This document shows, one piece after another, positions 10,926-22,739 of a DNA stretch of 64,000 nt. The translations under genes were made by a program, and so were the position numbers. This stretch comes from Prostheceraeus crozeri (taxonomy: Eukaryota > Platyhelminthes > Polycladida > Euryleptidae): contig CAJQUW010006967.1 in NCBI GenBank assembly GCA_907163375.1, positions 1 through 64,000 on the forward strand, written 5' to 3'. A model generated the notes under the pieces. It saw nothing but the letters and a program-made list of their open reading frames with translations, made no database searches and was not told the DNA's origin. How positions within the stretch are numbered: the first letter of the stretch is position 1; each line of letters begins with the position of its first letter.

Positions 10926-12289
10926 CGAGGCGTGTTCAAATGAAACCCGCTCAACTTATCTTAGCGGGTTCATGCATGACCAATTAATCAAAGCAGACCT
11001 GTGGAGTACTATTCAGTGCTTTATAACAGCGTGACAATGTGTTTGTTCATCAAGTGTATCTGTTGTTCACGGTTAATGACGAGTGAAATGTCGCTCATGG
11101 TAGAAAGTCCGTCCAAAGAAGACCAGAGAGTAGTTATTCAATTCCTGACCGCAGAAGGATGCATGAAGCAGAATGCAGCATGCAGCAGAATCCATCGCAG
11201 AATGGCATCAGTATACAGAGATCGAGCTGTTTCAAAGACCACAGTGACAGAGTGATCAAGGAAGTTTCGAGAGGGGCGAACTGAAACATCTGATTTGCCA
11301 CGTCCTGGACAGGCGCACAAAGTGGTGACTGAAAGTCTGACTGAGACCATCGATACCGCAGTCAGAGCCGATCGTCGACGAAGCATTCGAGATCTGGCAG
11401 ATGACTTCAATGTCTCAATTGTCTCAATGCATACCATCGTGAAGGAAAAGTTGCAGTATCACAAAGTTTTCTCTCAATGGGTGCCTCGAATGCTTACTGA
11501 AGACCACAAGGAAAGACGGAGAACACTCAGTTTGGAACACCTGACTCGCTTCAATACCGAGAATGAGCAGTTCTCGCGTCGCATTGTGGCTGGAGACGAG
11601 ATGTGGTGCCATCATTTCGAGCCGGAAGGGAAGCAGAGCAGCATGCAGTGGAAACATCCAAGTTCACCCAAGCCGAAGAAGTTCCGAGTGCAACAATCTG
11701 CAGGGAAGGTGATGCTCACGGTGTTCTTCGATATTCAGGGCCCGCTGCTCCTCGAGTTTCTTGAACCCAACGAAACAATCAATTCGCAGCGGTATATCCA
11801 GACTTTGGACAAGCTTCACAAAGCGATAAATAGCAAGCGACCCGATATGTTGTCTTCAGGTGTGATTCTTCTTCACGACAACGCAAGACCACACGTTTCG
11901 AAGGCGACATCTGACGCATTGACAAGGAAGCGCTGGGAAGTTTTGGAACACCCTGCATACAGTCGTGACCTGTCACCTTGTGATTTTCACATTTTTGGTT
12001 CCCTGAAGAAGTTTCTCAAGGGACAACGATTCCGATCAGACGAAGAAGTGAAGACAGCTGTTAGGGATTGGTTGAAAGGACAGCCGAAGTCCTTCTTTGC
12101 CGACGGAATTCAACGCCTACCCAAGCAATGGGACAAGTGCCGGGAAGTCAACGGAGACTTTTTTTGATTGTTGCTTCTGTTTTTATGTTAATAATACACA
12201 GTTGTTGCTAATTGATTGTGCTTTTACTTTGTCTGCTTACTATTCTACAAATACAGTATAGCGAACGGGTTTCATTTGAACACGCCTCA
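10926..12289 (+). mobile_element. mariner transposon, near full length
   Basis: Terminal inverted repeats of about 22 bp, GAGGCGTGTTCAAATGAAAC at 10927 onward and its complement ending at 12288, are identical apart from the outermost base. The element lies between TA dinucleotides (10924-10925 and 12290-12291), the canonical Tc1/mariner target duplication. The 1.36-kb length is right for mariner. The intact ends and the single nonsense codon in the transposase suggest fairly recent insertion. Confidence 0.95.
11088..12167 (+). pseudogene. mariner transposase with one premature stop
   Basis: One continuous frame of about 360 codons encodes a mariner DD34D transposase that would cut and paste the element. 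The N-terminal DNA-binding region starts near EDQRVVIQFLTAEG. The linker motif is WVPRMLTEDHKERR. The catalytic aspartates are in AGDEMW, LLHDNARPH and SPCDFHIFG, with exactly 34 residues between the second and third. The C-terminus is CREVNGDFF. The only lesion seen is a TGA at 11253-11255, within the N-terminal half in a position where mariners usually have Trp (TGG), so a single transition inactivated it. Start chosen at ATG 11088; ATG 11076 is an in-frame alternative. Confidence 0.93.
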
Positions 12290-12610
12290 TAATTGGCAGT
12301 GTCCCTGACACGCCAGAGTCAGCTAGTCAGCACCTACCTGATAATGTGGAGGATTGCTGACAGGGTTGTTTACGTTAGAAGTCAAGTGCAAGCGGACCGG
12401 GGTTAGGGCGCTTGATGGGGACCTTCCCATAAGAACGGCTACGTCCCTTGTCGGCTTCATGGAGTGTCCCTGCATCCCTTGTAACATCTCAGGGCCTCCA
12501 AGGGTGGTGCAGGTACTGTTAGTTTGGTGCTGGGTAGATTGGAGTAGATTGTTGCTACTCTGAGTACCACTCCACATCTTCGGGAGTTTCTGAGACTGTA
12601 AGTACCAGCA

Positions 12611-15345
12611 AAACTGTATAGGAGTTGTATGTTGAATCTTTAATCCTTCTTCATAGACGAATTTTTGAAGGTTCTAGTCGATAAAATTGAGTTTCCAAGG
12701 ATTTTCTATCTACTCAATGCCTAACATTTACTACTTATAAACTCAATGCAAGTAATAAGTGAAGTACTAATCGGATAGTGTACTAATTGACAATAGTTCA
12801 CCGATTGGGCAAACAGGCATTATGACCGGTCTTCTACATATTCATTACAGGAATGACACAATTGCGCTCAAATACAATCAAAAATTTCCGGTCTTCTATA
12901 GATTTTTCTTCGACGCTTAAAATGAAACCCGTGCCCTGTCGGAAGCTTGTACTTCCTAATCTGAATTGATTTTTCCTAAAAGCATAACTGCAAGTCAATT
13001 GATCGAGTCTGCATTTCTAGAATCTACGATAGACAATATTACGAGCACTAATTCAACAAACAGAAATGAAATCTAACTTCTGATTGCATTGCTTTTGCCG
13101 CCTATATTGCTTGTCTTTCTAAATCGCTGACTTTTGTTTCACTTTGATCTCAAATTCCATAGCAGGCGTTCCTAAGATAGTTTCCTTTCAAAATAACTGA
13201 TTAACAAAGAGCCTGAATTTATCGAGAGATGCTTTCCAAAGCGGGGATGTGAGTTGATGTTTTGAGAATGAGGGTGATTGATCAGGTAGAGAATGTGAAA
13301 CAACTATCCATAGCATTTCGAGAATCTTAATGGATCTTAGCCATGCGAAGATGACAAATTTATTGAAAAAAATTAAGGTAGCCCTTTATTTTCTTTTGGT
13401 TTTGAATGCTTCAGAGGAATACCAACATTTAAAATGGAAATACTTTGAAAAACAGCTCATCCGCTAATACCAGCAGAGTCGACGCCCATTCCCAAGGAGG
13501 AGAGACTCCATAGAAGCAAAAATGTGTTAGAAAAGACAACCGATGAATAATCAGATCTTGCCTAATCACATACTGAAATTAAGAGAAGATAATGTATCGT
13601 ATGGGAGGATGATAAATGACTAAGACAGAAATAAGCACAGACTAACCTAGCAAGCTGACTATGGCCAGAGTATGGCAAGATCTAAGACAATTGAATATTT
13701 GTTTAGATCGAGAAAATCAAGTAGATAAAGTGTCAAATTTCTTTAATTTCTTATAAAATCGACTACGTGTCAAAATTTACAGGACGAGTTTAATAGCTAT
13801 AATTTCTTAAGAGCAGAATTCAGTTAATTCGAAAGTGATCAAGCGAGCATTCAATCATATGAAGATATTATATGAAGAGCAAGGATATGATCTACAGGGT
13901 TTGTCATGATAAATGACTCTTAGTGGGTAAACACTGACATATTTACCTAAGTGTATACAAAATCATGGAAACTCTATGGTAATTTTAAATATCAGAGAGT
14001 AATGAGAATAACACAGTAATAAACTAAAATGATATAATGAAAAAATAAATACAAAAACAACACATCAAAACAAGAAATTTTGCGATGCCCCTCGATTTTA
14101 CTGAACTTTTAACTCTCGCGAGCCAATAAAAAAAGGACAAAATTCGAAAGTTTTCCGATCATTATCATGCCTGTGGATTTCATACTCGATTATCTTTAGT
14201 CTAAGTACTGAATAGAGTCCGATAGAAAAAATGGATAAATTCATACGAAGGAGTGAACAAAGACAGCGTCGTTGATTATTTACTCTCATTTGCACCAATA
14301 AAGCACGATCAATTTGAGTACTCGTAATAACCTAAAATGCTAAAAAACAGGAGAAATCCTTAAAATAGGATATCTTAGAAGAACATAAGAGGAATTCTTA
14401 AAAATTAGGAAAAAATGTGTATGTGACGCTCGTATATTGAAGGACTAGGCACAATTCTGAGATTAAGTTTTCTGATATCGACAAATACGATCGAGTTTTG
14501 ATATGAATCGATGAAAATTAAGTATTTCGCAAAGATGCCTCATTCAACGTAATTTCTATAAGCAACAAAGTTGAGTAATGAGCAAAATGGCATTCAGACT
14601 GGAGACCTAAAGTTAAATGTGCTAAATTTAGTCGTCTAGCCAAACAAGAGAAACGTTGCGCAGCAACGATTCCATTTGACTAGAACATACCTAGGCTAAG
14701 TGAAGCATGAATTTCTCCAGCTTTCTGCTACTTATATCAGTCGCTTATGAAATTGACATTGCATCAGTTGAATAGAACTGATAACAGATAATACTTTTAT
14801 GATAAAAGTCCCTTAGCAAAGTGTTATTGTAGCAGAGAAATGCCTATGCACTGAAAGAACGGCGAGTGCGAATTCATCTATCAAACGATTAAGGAGTTTC
14901 AGTAATGAAGGCAGTCTCCCGAGAGAAATGAAATCTCTCAACTGCGATAGATTTGGCGACTTATCTTCAAAGCAAATATAAGATAAATTCTCAGTTTTCA
15001 TTATTCATTTAGAATTATCATCATGGCTAGAGATTTGACAGTTTCTTGATGGTTGTATTTTCGAAGTTGATTGCGAAGAATATAAACGTGCCTCCATCCA
15101 ACAACATTTTAGAGATTTAAAATATTATAAAAAATTATTGATAATGTATCAATAATATAATTATCAATATAATCTTTTATTTGCAAATAAATTTATATAA
15201 ACATAAGTTTATATGCCTTCACAGGTCGATAGAAAATAGGAGGACATACTAGGTTGACATTTATTTTCACACATGTACATCTTGTTGTGTTCCTTTCAAA
15301 ATTAAATCGACTTTCCCAGGATTTGCATGGTTCCTACATGCTACA
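12611..15345. other. No gene recognised
   Basis: 2.7 kb of AT-rich DNA without recognisable genes, RNAs or repeats by eye. Confidence 0.4.
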
Positions 15346-15612
15346 ATGAAATGGTATGCACCACATACTGTATACTCTACAATAAGCCGCAAGTTTCTTT
15401 GTGAACGTCGCTCGATGCGCGAACTGAGAGGCATCCTCCATCTGCATGACCTGGGATCAGTCCTACGCCAAAATCGCTTGCGCTGGTTTGGTAACCTACA
15501 ACGGATGCTGGACTGGAAGATTCCGGACCGAACATCAGAGGTGGACAGAAGAAGAGATGGTGGCACAGTGTCACGAGAGCTCTTGAGCTCCTGCATCTGG
15601 ACTCTCAATTGA
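15346..15612 (+). pseudogene. LINE ORF2 tail fragment
   Basis: The frame reads RELRGILHLHDLGSVLRQ then NRLRWFGNLQRMLDW, a degenerate form of the LRWFGHVxRM signature found after the polymerase domain of RTE/Jockey-like LINEs. Only about 60 residues are recognisable. A GRPxxxW block is not clear. Confidence 0.6.
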
Positions 15613-16939
15613 CGCAAGACCGACGAGAATGAAGAAGGCGCATCCATCCCAACAACTGCCGATACAACCCCATATTGTCCAACCCTCAAAACTGGGGAAG
15701 AGGCAACAATAAACGACTAGCAAGTAAGCTTCGGACACTAGCCACTGGCATGCATTGTGCAGTATCACCTCGAAAGTGCTTCCGTCACACATCACTGTCA
15801 CACCGGCATTCATTCATGAATTCAGCGAAGAAATGAAGTGAACAAAATTTCTCACGCCTACCAACTTCTAAACATAGAATCTGACGGATCAATATCATCG
15901 AGAAAACTTCTTTCGAAGGAATCTTAGCGATCAAATATTTTGAAGGAATTTACAGCAATCCCCAAGCGACGCAAGTTCCTGCATGAGCCATCGTTTTGAA
16001 TTCAATTGGTCTGTACATCTAGCAAACTGAAATCACATATTGATAAAATACAACAGATAACACTACACTACAGACAATTTGAACATTATGCAAATACTAC
16101 TACTAATAACTTTTTTAATAGTATTAGTAACATTTAAGTGGCATTTTTTGCGTCATTTCCCAAATTATCTGAAAACTTTTCGTACCTCTAAGTGCATTTT
16201 ATTCTCGTTAACAATCTCACTTGCAGACAATTAGACTTGAACAAGTGTAGAAAATCATTTCACAGATGGCGTGTAATAATCAGGCCTCACACCCAAAAAA
16301 TATGAAAAATTTTAATTTTTTTCAGATTGTAATTAATACTGAAATCCGTTAAAAACTGCACATAGCATGTTTACTTATAACCATTCACATACAAGATAAG
16401 TAGAATGGCAACATAATACACCAATAATTATGATAAAAAGCTTATATTCAGCGGTGGCTACCAAATACTGTCAGTTTTGGCTGTGGCTACTAAGCTAAGA
16501 AGTCCAATCGGGCTCAGGGCAATTTCCTTGAATATTATAGACTTCTGCGATTTCTCCTGCGCAAGTGGTATTCATCGAGATTGAAATGTATTGCGGTATC
16601 TAACTGATAAAATTTGTGTGTGATTCTAGTTCATCGAATACATGTATTGCGTACTTCTTTGCAGGTGACACCTGTTTTGTAGCCAATGACTTTCAGTCTA
16701 TACTAACTCTACAAGGTGGCACAAAAGCATGAATTTCAAATTCTAATTCTCTTAATAGGTAGATTTTTGCAAACCAACCGCATTTCACAGAACAGAACAT
16801 TAATTTTTTCTAGATTGCAGTTTTGTCCAAATTAAAGAACTTCTACAATTGTCATGCAATGTATTAGCGGTGTGACGAAAATGCAGACTTCTCTCTCTTT
16901 CCTCATCAAGACTCGGCAGAAGTGATAGTTAGCGTAAAT
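15613..16939. other. No gene recognised
   Basis: No conserved coding or RNA signal seen. Confidence 0.4.
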
Positions 16940-17370
16940 TAACTTTCAAGGCAGCGACGACCAATGGAGTCTGCAGACTCCCGCAGACTCTCCTTCCCTT
17001 CGCTGACGGGGACTGGTGACAGGGAGTCGGCGAGTGGCTGGGCGCCAATCATACGCTCCAGGTGGATGATCGATCCCACACATTCGGAGAGACATCAAAA
17101 CTCCCTGCTGACGGACCAAACTCGCTCTCTCTCTCTCACTCTCTCCCGCCTACAGTAGGCACGTTCTCTTGTTGGGAATCAACGACGCTGCTGCGACCCT
17201 TCGGCTCACGACCGCAGTCATTGCCAAGTTGACGACTGTGCATACACTCACATTCTCTGCGAACGCCAAATCGGCTCTCTTAAGGGCCACCACCTACCTT
17301 ACACGTAATATATACATTCACTCACAGGGATTTGGCCTTTTTTCTGTTCGTACCTTGGGGAGGTCGTAAC
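16940..17370. other. GC-rich island, unassigned
   Basis: This stretch is markedly richer in G, C and CpG than its flanks and contains a TC run at 17129-17147. Two plus-strand open frames (16964-17158 and 17169-17369) have no recognisable domain. It could be an unannotated exon or promoter, or an old repeat. It lies 240 bp beyond the splice donor of the last NRF1 exon seen, but neither strand reads like the NRF1 C-terminal part. Confidence 0.35.
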
Positions 17371-17606
17371 AGCGGACTGATGCAATTTCATTTCACAGCT
17401 AGGATAAAATGATATCTTCACTGAAAACCAGAAATCATAGAATAGTGTACCTCTTTGATGAAATATTTTGGAATCTTAACATAACTTTTTTTCAATTAGT
17501 TATTAATCATTTGAGCTTCATGACCTCTAGAAGAGAGAATTTTTGACATCATTGTAGTGGTCGGAAATCCTTAAAGAAATGAATTAATTTGATGTTTATC
17601 AATTAC

Positions 17607-17801
17607 CTTCTGTTTCTCATTTCTTCTGTCAACTTTGATATTGGACCACGGCAAGATCTCATCCGGCCACCAAAGGGGTTTACAACGAGGATTTCCCCAG
17701 TAAGGTTTTCCACGTCCAAGAGCACTCTTTAACATGAATGGGATGAAGACTCGCAGATCTGACTGTGTCATTGCATCCAGTGTTGTTGGCATTCCATCAA
17801 C
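17607..17801 (-). CDS. NRF1-like: NRF1/erect-wing-like factor, DNA-binding-domain exon
   Basis: NRF1-family proteins (human NRF1, fly erect wing, sea urchin P3A2) bind GC-rich palindromic promoter sites through a unique DNA-binding domain. This 65-codon exon encodes its C-terminal part: VDGMPTTLDAMTQSDLRVFI, GRGKPYWG and PLWWPDEILPW, then DRRNEKQK. It aligns throughout with the vertebrate and insect domain (IDGxPxxxxKMTQAQLRAFIP...GRGKPGWG...WWPExxPW). The borders are clear: acceptor TTCTTGCAG before GTT and donor AAG/GTAATT, both phase 0. One extra residue in DEILPW and several substitutions mark a divergent orthologue. The next downstream exon (the TQALR..Y..HGREDLL block in relatives) was not found in 1-17606. 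Confidence 0.95.
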
Positions 17802-18039
17802 CTGCAAGAATGATGAGTCAATGAAGGTCAATTACGCTGAATTCTATCTGATTTGTCTCCCATGATAATTGTTCTGATAAAACATGATCAATAAGCTGCT
17901 AATTGACGTGAAAACAGGAGACACGTAGAAAGGAATTTCTTAATAACAGCTCTATCTCAAGTCTCCAACATGAAAAGCAATGACTAGAGAAGAGCGCTAG
18001 GAATTCGAATTCTAGCGGCGGACACCAAAATCGGAAACA

Positions 18040-18213
18040 GTGTTGTCCACTTCCAAACCCGATGACAAGGTGCTCCACTCCCCAGCCTGATGATAAGATG
18101 GTCCACTCCCAAGGCCGATGACAAGATGGTTCACTCCCAAGGCCGATGACAACATGGTCCACTCCCAAGGCCGATGACAACATGGTTCACTCCCAAGGCC
18201 GATGACAACATGG
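18040..18213. repeat. 28-bp minisatellite, about 6 copies
   Basis: Units built on TGGTTCACTCCCAAGGCCGA repeat every 28 bp. The copies at 18100-18213 are nearly identical and those before 18100 are more diverged. It lies in the large NRF1 intron. Confidence 0.9.
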
Positions 18214-18215
18214 GT

Positions 18216-19800
18216 GCTCTCAAATAATTTTAGCACATATTGAGGATTTTTGAAGAATTTTTGATAGGAGATTATTTTCAAAATTACAATGCACTGCAGA
18301 AGTTTCAGTAATTAATAAAGCCACGTTGTTTCCGTATGCTACAGTAACTGTTTTTTGAAGGATGGCAATGACACTCACAAATCAAATACAAACGAATTTC
18401 ATCCAATTGTCGGATAGCTTTGAGGAATGAAATGTACTGAAATACATTAATACGCATTTGCAAACCTGAACATGAGTTTCTCTCCAAGAGAGAGTGCGGC
18501 ATGTCGGTGCAAAAGCTTGCGGAAATTGCGATGCAACCGTAGCTGAAATCATAGCATTTGTGGTAAACATCGTCTACAAATGTTCTTTTACGCAAAAAAT
18601 ATTTCTGACTACGTTAAAAGCATTCAGGAAACAAGTTGCCACATAAAATGGTTCAATATTCTAAAATATCACATTCAACTGATATGAGGTGGTGATCACA
18701 CATGACCAGAATCAACAGTAGACAGAATGCCAGTGTACTGATGCAATGATTATATTCCATATATGCATCCCTTTCGCTAGTGGTAAGTTCTTGGAATCGG
18801 ACAGAAATTCGAGCGAAAAAATGCAGCTTGTGGTCAGGCTATCAGAACAATAAAGTCGATGCAGCATCTGCACTGTGAGGTGGATAGGCGTCACAACCAG
18901 TCTCCGTCTTGCATGGAAGACTATCAGCGTATATATGAAAAAAAAATTTAAAACCGATGGAATAATAATCAACTTAAACCCGACGGTTATAGACGTATCT
19001 GCAGCTTTCATGTGAGACCATAGTGATGTCAAATACAAATTTACTTGTAAGGCAACGCTCAAGCAGTTGCTATGTATAATCTGAAAATGCACACTAGACA
19101 ATTTTTCTGTTCTGTCTTTTTGATCATCTGTCATCCACATATGGCACGGAGGCATAGTAGCAAGCTGGAGGTGTTTAGTGAGAGCGATGGTACCTCCCCA
19201 GTTACCATACATTCCTTGCGTCTAAAAACTGACATCGACCAATTCGACAAAACACACAGGAATACCTATTTGAAAACAGCGTGTTGACACAGCAGACGAA
19301 CTATGTTCAGCAAGCACGATCCAGCATACAAAATACGTAGAAGTCCCTGATTGTCGCATCTGGCACTGCGAAAGTACCGGTACTTCAGCTGACACGGAAA
19401 TGAGTGAGTATTGACAAATTCATTATCTTATCACATCTCAGATAAAATGACTATCAACTTCTTATGTGAATCGAATCAAGACACGACACGGTCAAAAAAA
19501 ATTCGAAGGATCCAGGAAACGGAAGATACCAAAGTTAAACAATTAACCTAGTGGAGAATCCTGTAAATAATTAGGTAATTAAAAGTCATGAACGAATGAA
19601 TACAAATTAATACTGACAACATAGAGTAACCTACTCTAGTATAGAGCAGGTACTGAAATACGTATAAAGGCAAGTCTACTCAACTGAAGACGGTAAGGGA
19701 AATAAATTAATACTCATAAACGATTTTATTTTATCATATAAGAACTGAAATAAGAGTTCGTCATGGACATGACGAGAAGCTAACTAAAAATAACAAAAGG
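18216..19800. other. Intronic DNA, nothing recognised
   Basis: Within the 13.4-kb NRF1 intron. No motif-bearing reading frame or repeat was identified. Confidence 0.4.
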
Positions 19801-19845
19801 TGAAAATTAGAAACCTAAAAAACCAAAATTAAGTTTGCTATGTAT

Positions 19846-19895
19846 GGAGTCATCAGGGAGGAACCATGTGGCTGCATGAAGCAAGGTTTCGGCCC
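19846..19895 (-). ncRNA. GGCCGAAAC...CTGATGA motif pair downstream of PLE
   Basis: On the minus strand about 165 bases past the PLE stop codon, GGGGCCGAAAC (GAAA at 19887-19890) is followed 30 bases later by CTGATGA (19850-19856). The second Naiad-like copy has the same pair in the same order at 47626-47665. These are hammerhead-core words in permuted order. Whether they form a ribozyme is unproven. Confidence 0.35.
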
Positions 19896-20060
19896 CTAAC
19901 CTCCAACCTATACCACATGGCGGGGCCAGGCCAACCATATCGAATGTACGATATGGAAGGTCTCTCCAAGCCTGAGGAAACATAGCAGAACCTAACCGAA
20001 AAATTTTTTTTTTGAAATATATTAGGACAAAAGAAACACTTGAAAATAGAAGAGGTTTTC

Positions 20061-21644
20061 TTAGCCCAACATGCCAATGATGGATGGCATCTGGCGGGGC
20101 GAAAAACAACCAAACTTAAAAACAAGGAACCTATTCTTGGAGAAGGACTTAATGCAAGAATTAACCAGCAAATTATTCTTATAACCCCGTCCTTTAAAGA
20201 TATCAAAAATGCCATTAGATCTTGATGTGAAGGCGGAAGCATCAGATGAAATCCTGGCGGACCTGATGATTTGGGCAGCAAAGATGAACTCATCAACCTT
20301 ATGGTAAACCTCTGTGATGTATTGGCCACCATCTTCGATCCTGATTTTTACATCCAAATAATTAACGCATTTGTTGTTGTCTCCGCTTCTGCTAGCTAAG
20401 AGATCTGCCGGGTAGATTTCAGGAAGGATCTTATCAAAATGTTTGAAGTTAAACACACAAATGTCATCGACATACCTAGTGGTACGAGAGAGAAGTTTGG
20501 CTAAGTCAAATCTCTTACTCGATAGGAGCCCTCTCACAAAATTAAACTCCCTGTAAGCCAAAAACAGGTCAATTTTCCACGATGTAAACAAAAATATAGC
20601 TCTTCCTGAATTTAGACGATTTTTTTATTTTTTAAAAATAAATAAAGTTCCCCGACGCGTTTCGTCACGGTGGACAGTATCAAGGGGGTAAGTAAATGAA
20701 CAGGCAGTTGGCTTAAATATAAAAATGATTAGGCAGTGACGACTTGTTAGATCAATTCATGTTTGCGGTTGCGTCGGGGAACTCTAATTATTTTTAAAAA
20801 ATAAAAAAATCGTCTAAATTGAGGGAGAGCTATATTTTTGTTTACATCGTGGAAAATTGAATAATGAACCTCCCGTATAAGACAACAAAACACAAAAACA
20901 GGTCAGCTAAGAGCGAGCTGGAATTCGCACCCAAAGGTATGCCTCGAATTTGCTTGAAAACAAGTCCCCCGAAAGTGGCAAAAGTGTTATCCAGGATGAA
21001 ACTTATTGCATTAAGGAATTGGGTCTTGGACCAGCAGTGATACCCTCTGTATTTTTTATTCGAGATGAAGGTTCTATAATAGCCAATGCAAATAAAGCTC
21101 TTGGAACTGCTAAAAATTAACTCACATAAGTCTTTCAAGGATTCCATAACCTGGTCTAAATTAAGATTCGTATAGAGTGTGGAGAAATCATATACTTGTA
21201 AGGAGTGGAAATTCAAACCCGACATCCTGTCTAGGAATTCCCCAGAAGAGTTAATGCTCCAGAAGGCGTTCAAACCTGAATTATGCTTGACAGTGAAGAA
21301 TGACTTCTTCAAAATAAGCGATAGATGACGACGATGACAGTGGTTTTGTCTTAAACACTGAAAGCCATCATGTTTAAAGTTTGAATATGACAATATTTTC
21401 GTCAATTTTTGACAGAACAACTCGGAGTGCTCGTGTGAACCACTGTGGAGCGTCAACGTCACTACTCTCCGCACTGGGACTTCTGCGGGACTTGTGATTC
21501 TTGAAGTCTACAAGCCCTTCCTGTACCAATATCGACTAACAATGATGCTCTTGGGGCACGGCCTCTGGAACAAGGAATGCTTAAGTCAAACAACTTTGGA
21601 TGAATTATAATTCTCAATAAATTACTAAGTTGTAATCGCTTCAC
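20061..21644 (-). pseudogene. Naiad-like Penelope retroelement RT, interrupted
   Basis: Minus-strand frames encode a Penelope-like reverse transcriptase in order. First come an N-terminal segment (21644-21462) and LNAFWSIN. Then YDFSTLYTNLN (palm motif A region), CIGYYRTFISNKKYRGY and FGGLVFKQIRGIPLGANSSS (21474-20842). After an insertion come TTRYVDDICVFN (YVDD catalytic pair), PADLLASRSGDNN and NYLDVKI, ending FGCFSPRQMPSIIGMLG at 20061. FDFSTLYTNL, GIPxGxNxSP and the IYPxxLxASRSGDN block resemble the Naiad-type PLE rather than canonical Penelope. It is closely related to the plus-strand copy at 45804-47477. No GIY-YIG domain is visible with it. It lies in the NRF1 intron, parallel to the gene. 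Confidence 0.85.
20568..20862 (-). mobile_element. Palindromic insertion within PLE RT, hammerhead-like motif
   Basis: Arms of about 95 bp (about 20568-20655 and 20771-20862) are inverted copies, including ATGTAAACAAAAATATAGCT and the poly-T/A block. The left arm, read on the minus strand, begins right after GTGACGAAAC with GCGTCGGGGAAC; this matches the GAAA/GUC half of a hammerhead as found near Penelope-like elements. The CTGATGA half is degraded (CTTGATA). Diverged copies of about 35 bp of RT coding sequence (both starting TGACCTGTTTTTG) flank the insert, so a long target duplication is likely. Confidence 0.65.
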
Positions 21645-22201
21645 AAGCGCGACAATGCAAGTTAGAAACTTGAATGAATTTCGTCTTAGTAGTTTTTACA
21701 ATATCTGACCTTTAAAAGGACTTTATAACACTTTCTTTCAAAGCTAAATTAAAGTGGTTATAAGTAGCCACACGCCATACTTCATACAGATAACTGATTA
21801 GTCGATTATTGGTCTTCATGCCAGTAATTATGTAAATGTTCAACAAAGATGACAGGTTTTGATGATGATCATGAAAGAAAGCTATGCCAGGGGTGGGCGT
21901 AGTATCTTGGTTAATCGTGAGATTTGATTGACATGTAGTGGTTTGAGAATCATATGATTTTATCAAAGTAATCTTTCAATGAAATCTGCTTGTTAAGGAA
22001 ACTGCTAGTTTCTAATTCTATTATGGGTCACATTCTCAGCGCCTTTCCAAAATGGCAGCAAATTGCTATCGTTTTAGTAGTTCCATTGTCCAGGCTATGA
22101 AGAAAAGGGTTTTCAGCACTGCTGTAACAGTGAAAGCACAGTAAGATTGGACTTAACAGATAGGTCAACCATATAACCAATTGAATAAAGTAGAAATTAA
22201 T
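21645..22201. other. Intronic DNA, nothing recognised
   Basis: No recognisable element apart from the start of the small TIR element at 22202. Confidence 0.4.
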
Positions 22202-22295
22202 ACAGGGTGTCGACAGACTTTCGATTTTCATTTCCCTTATTTTTCCCCGGGTTTTCCAGGGTCGTTTTCTAATTCCCGGATTGTCGACACCTTGT
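22202..22295. mobile_element. Very short CAGGGTGTC-type TIR element
   Basis: ACAGGGTGTCGACA at 22202-22215 faces TGTCGACACCTTGT at 22282-22295 (13 of 14 bases pair). The 66-bp interior contains CCCCGGGTTTTCCAGG, the same word type found next to the ends of the TIR element at 1881-3271. It looks like a miniature, internally deleted hAT-like element. Confidence 0.65.
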
Positions 22296-22547
22296 AATAT
22301 AAGTCAATCAATTGTCCAAATAGTTCATCTATTTATCAGAATATAGCACCGATTTGTCAAGCTATGCAACCCAAGTAGTCCTGTATACACATCCTGTCAA
22401 ATATCAAAACTCAGAAGCTTACAAGTTTATTTTTAGTATTAAATTTCAGTTATCACTTTTTATTATTTCCACAAAATACTTGCTGTAATAGTGTTGTTCC
22501 ATTCCTTTGTGGCATGGTCTATATACCAATGATCATGAAGCTTTAGC

Positions 22548-22625
22548 GTCAATATCCCTTACTACGGCTTGGTGTTGACATGGTCAGACTTTAATCTGGA
22601 GCGTTGTGCCCTTTCTGACCACGGA
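22548..22625 (-). mobile_element. SINE 3' fragment
   Basis: Diverged match to the tail half of the SINE at 26585-26772 in reverse orientation (TTGACATGGTCAGACTTTAA, then CTGGAGCGTTGTG). The tRNA-like head is missing. Confidence 0.5.
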
Positions 22626-22739
22626 CAGCAAAAAGCGCCACCAATTTTTTATAAAGTAATAAAAAATAACTTTGACTTTTATTTTTTAATAATTGTATAA
22701 GAAGCATTGTCGAACATGCAGCTCTTCGTTTTGCTAGCC

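Larger units (their letters stand above)
10730..12610. repeat. GC-richer unknown repeat split by mariner
   Basis: The sequence on both sides of the mariner (10730-10925 and 12290-12610) is clearly richer in G and C than its surroundings and has similar composition, as if one older element or conserved block had been split by the insertion. I do not recognise it, and no protein motif is visible in it. Confidence 0.3.

Noticed and set aside
17899-18281. Minus-strand frames with repeated HVVIGLGS-like words
   Set aside because: These are translations of the 28-bp minisatellite in two frames, with no other support.
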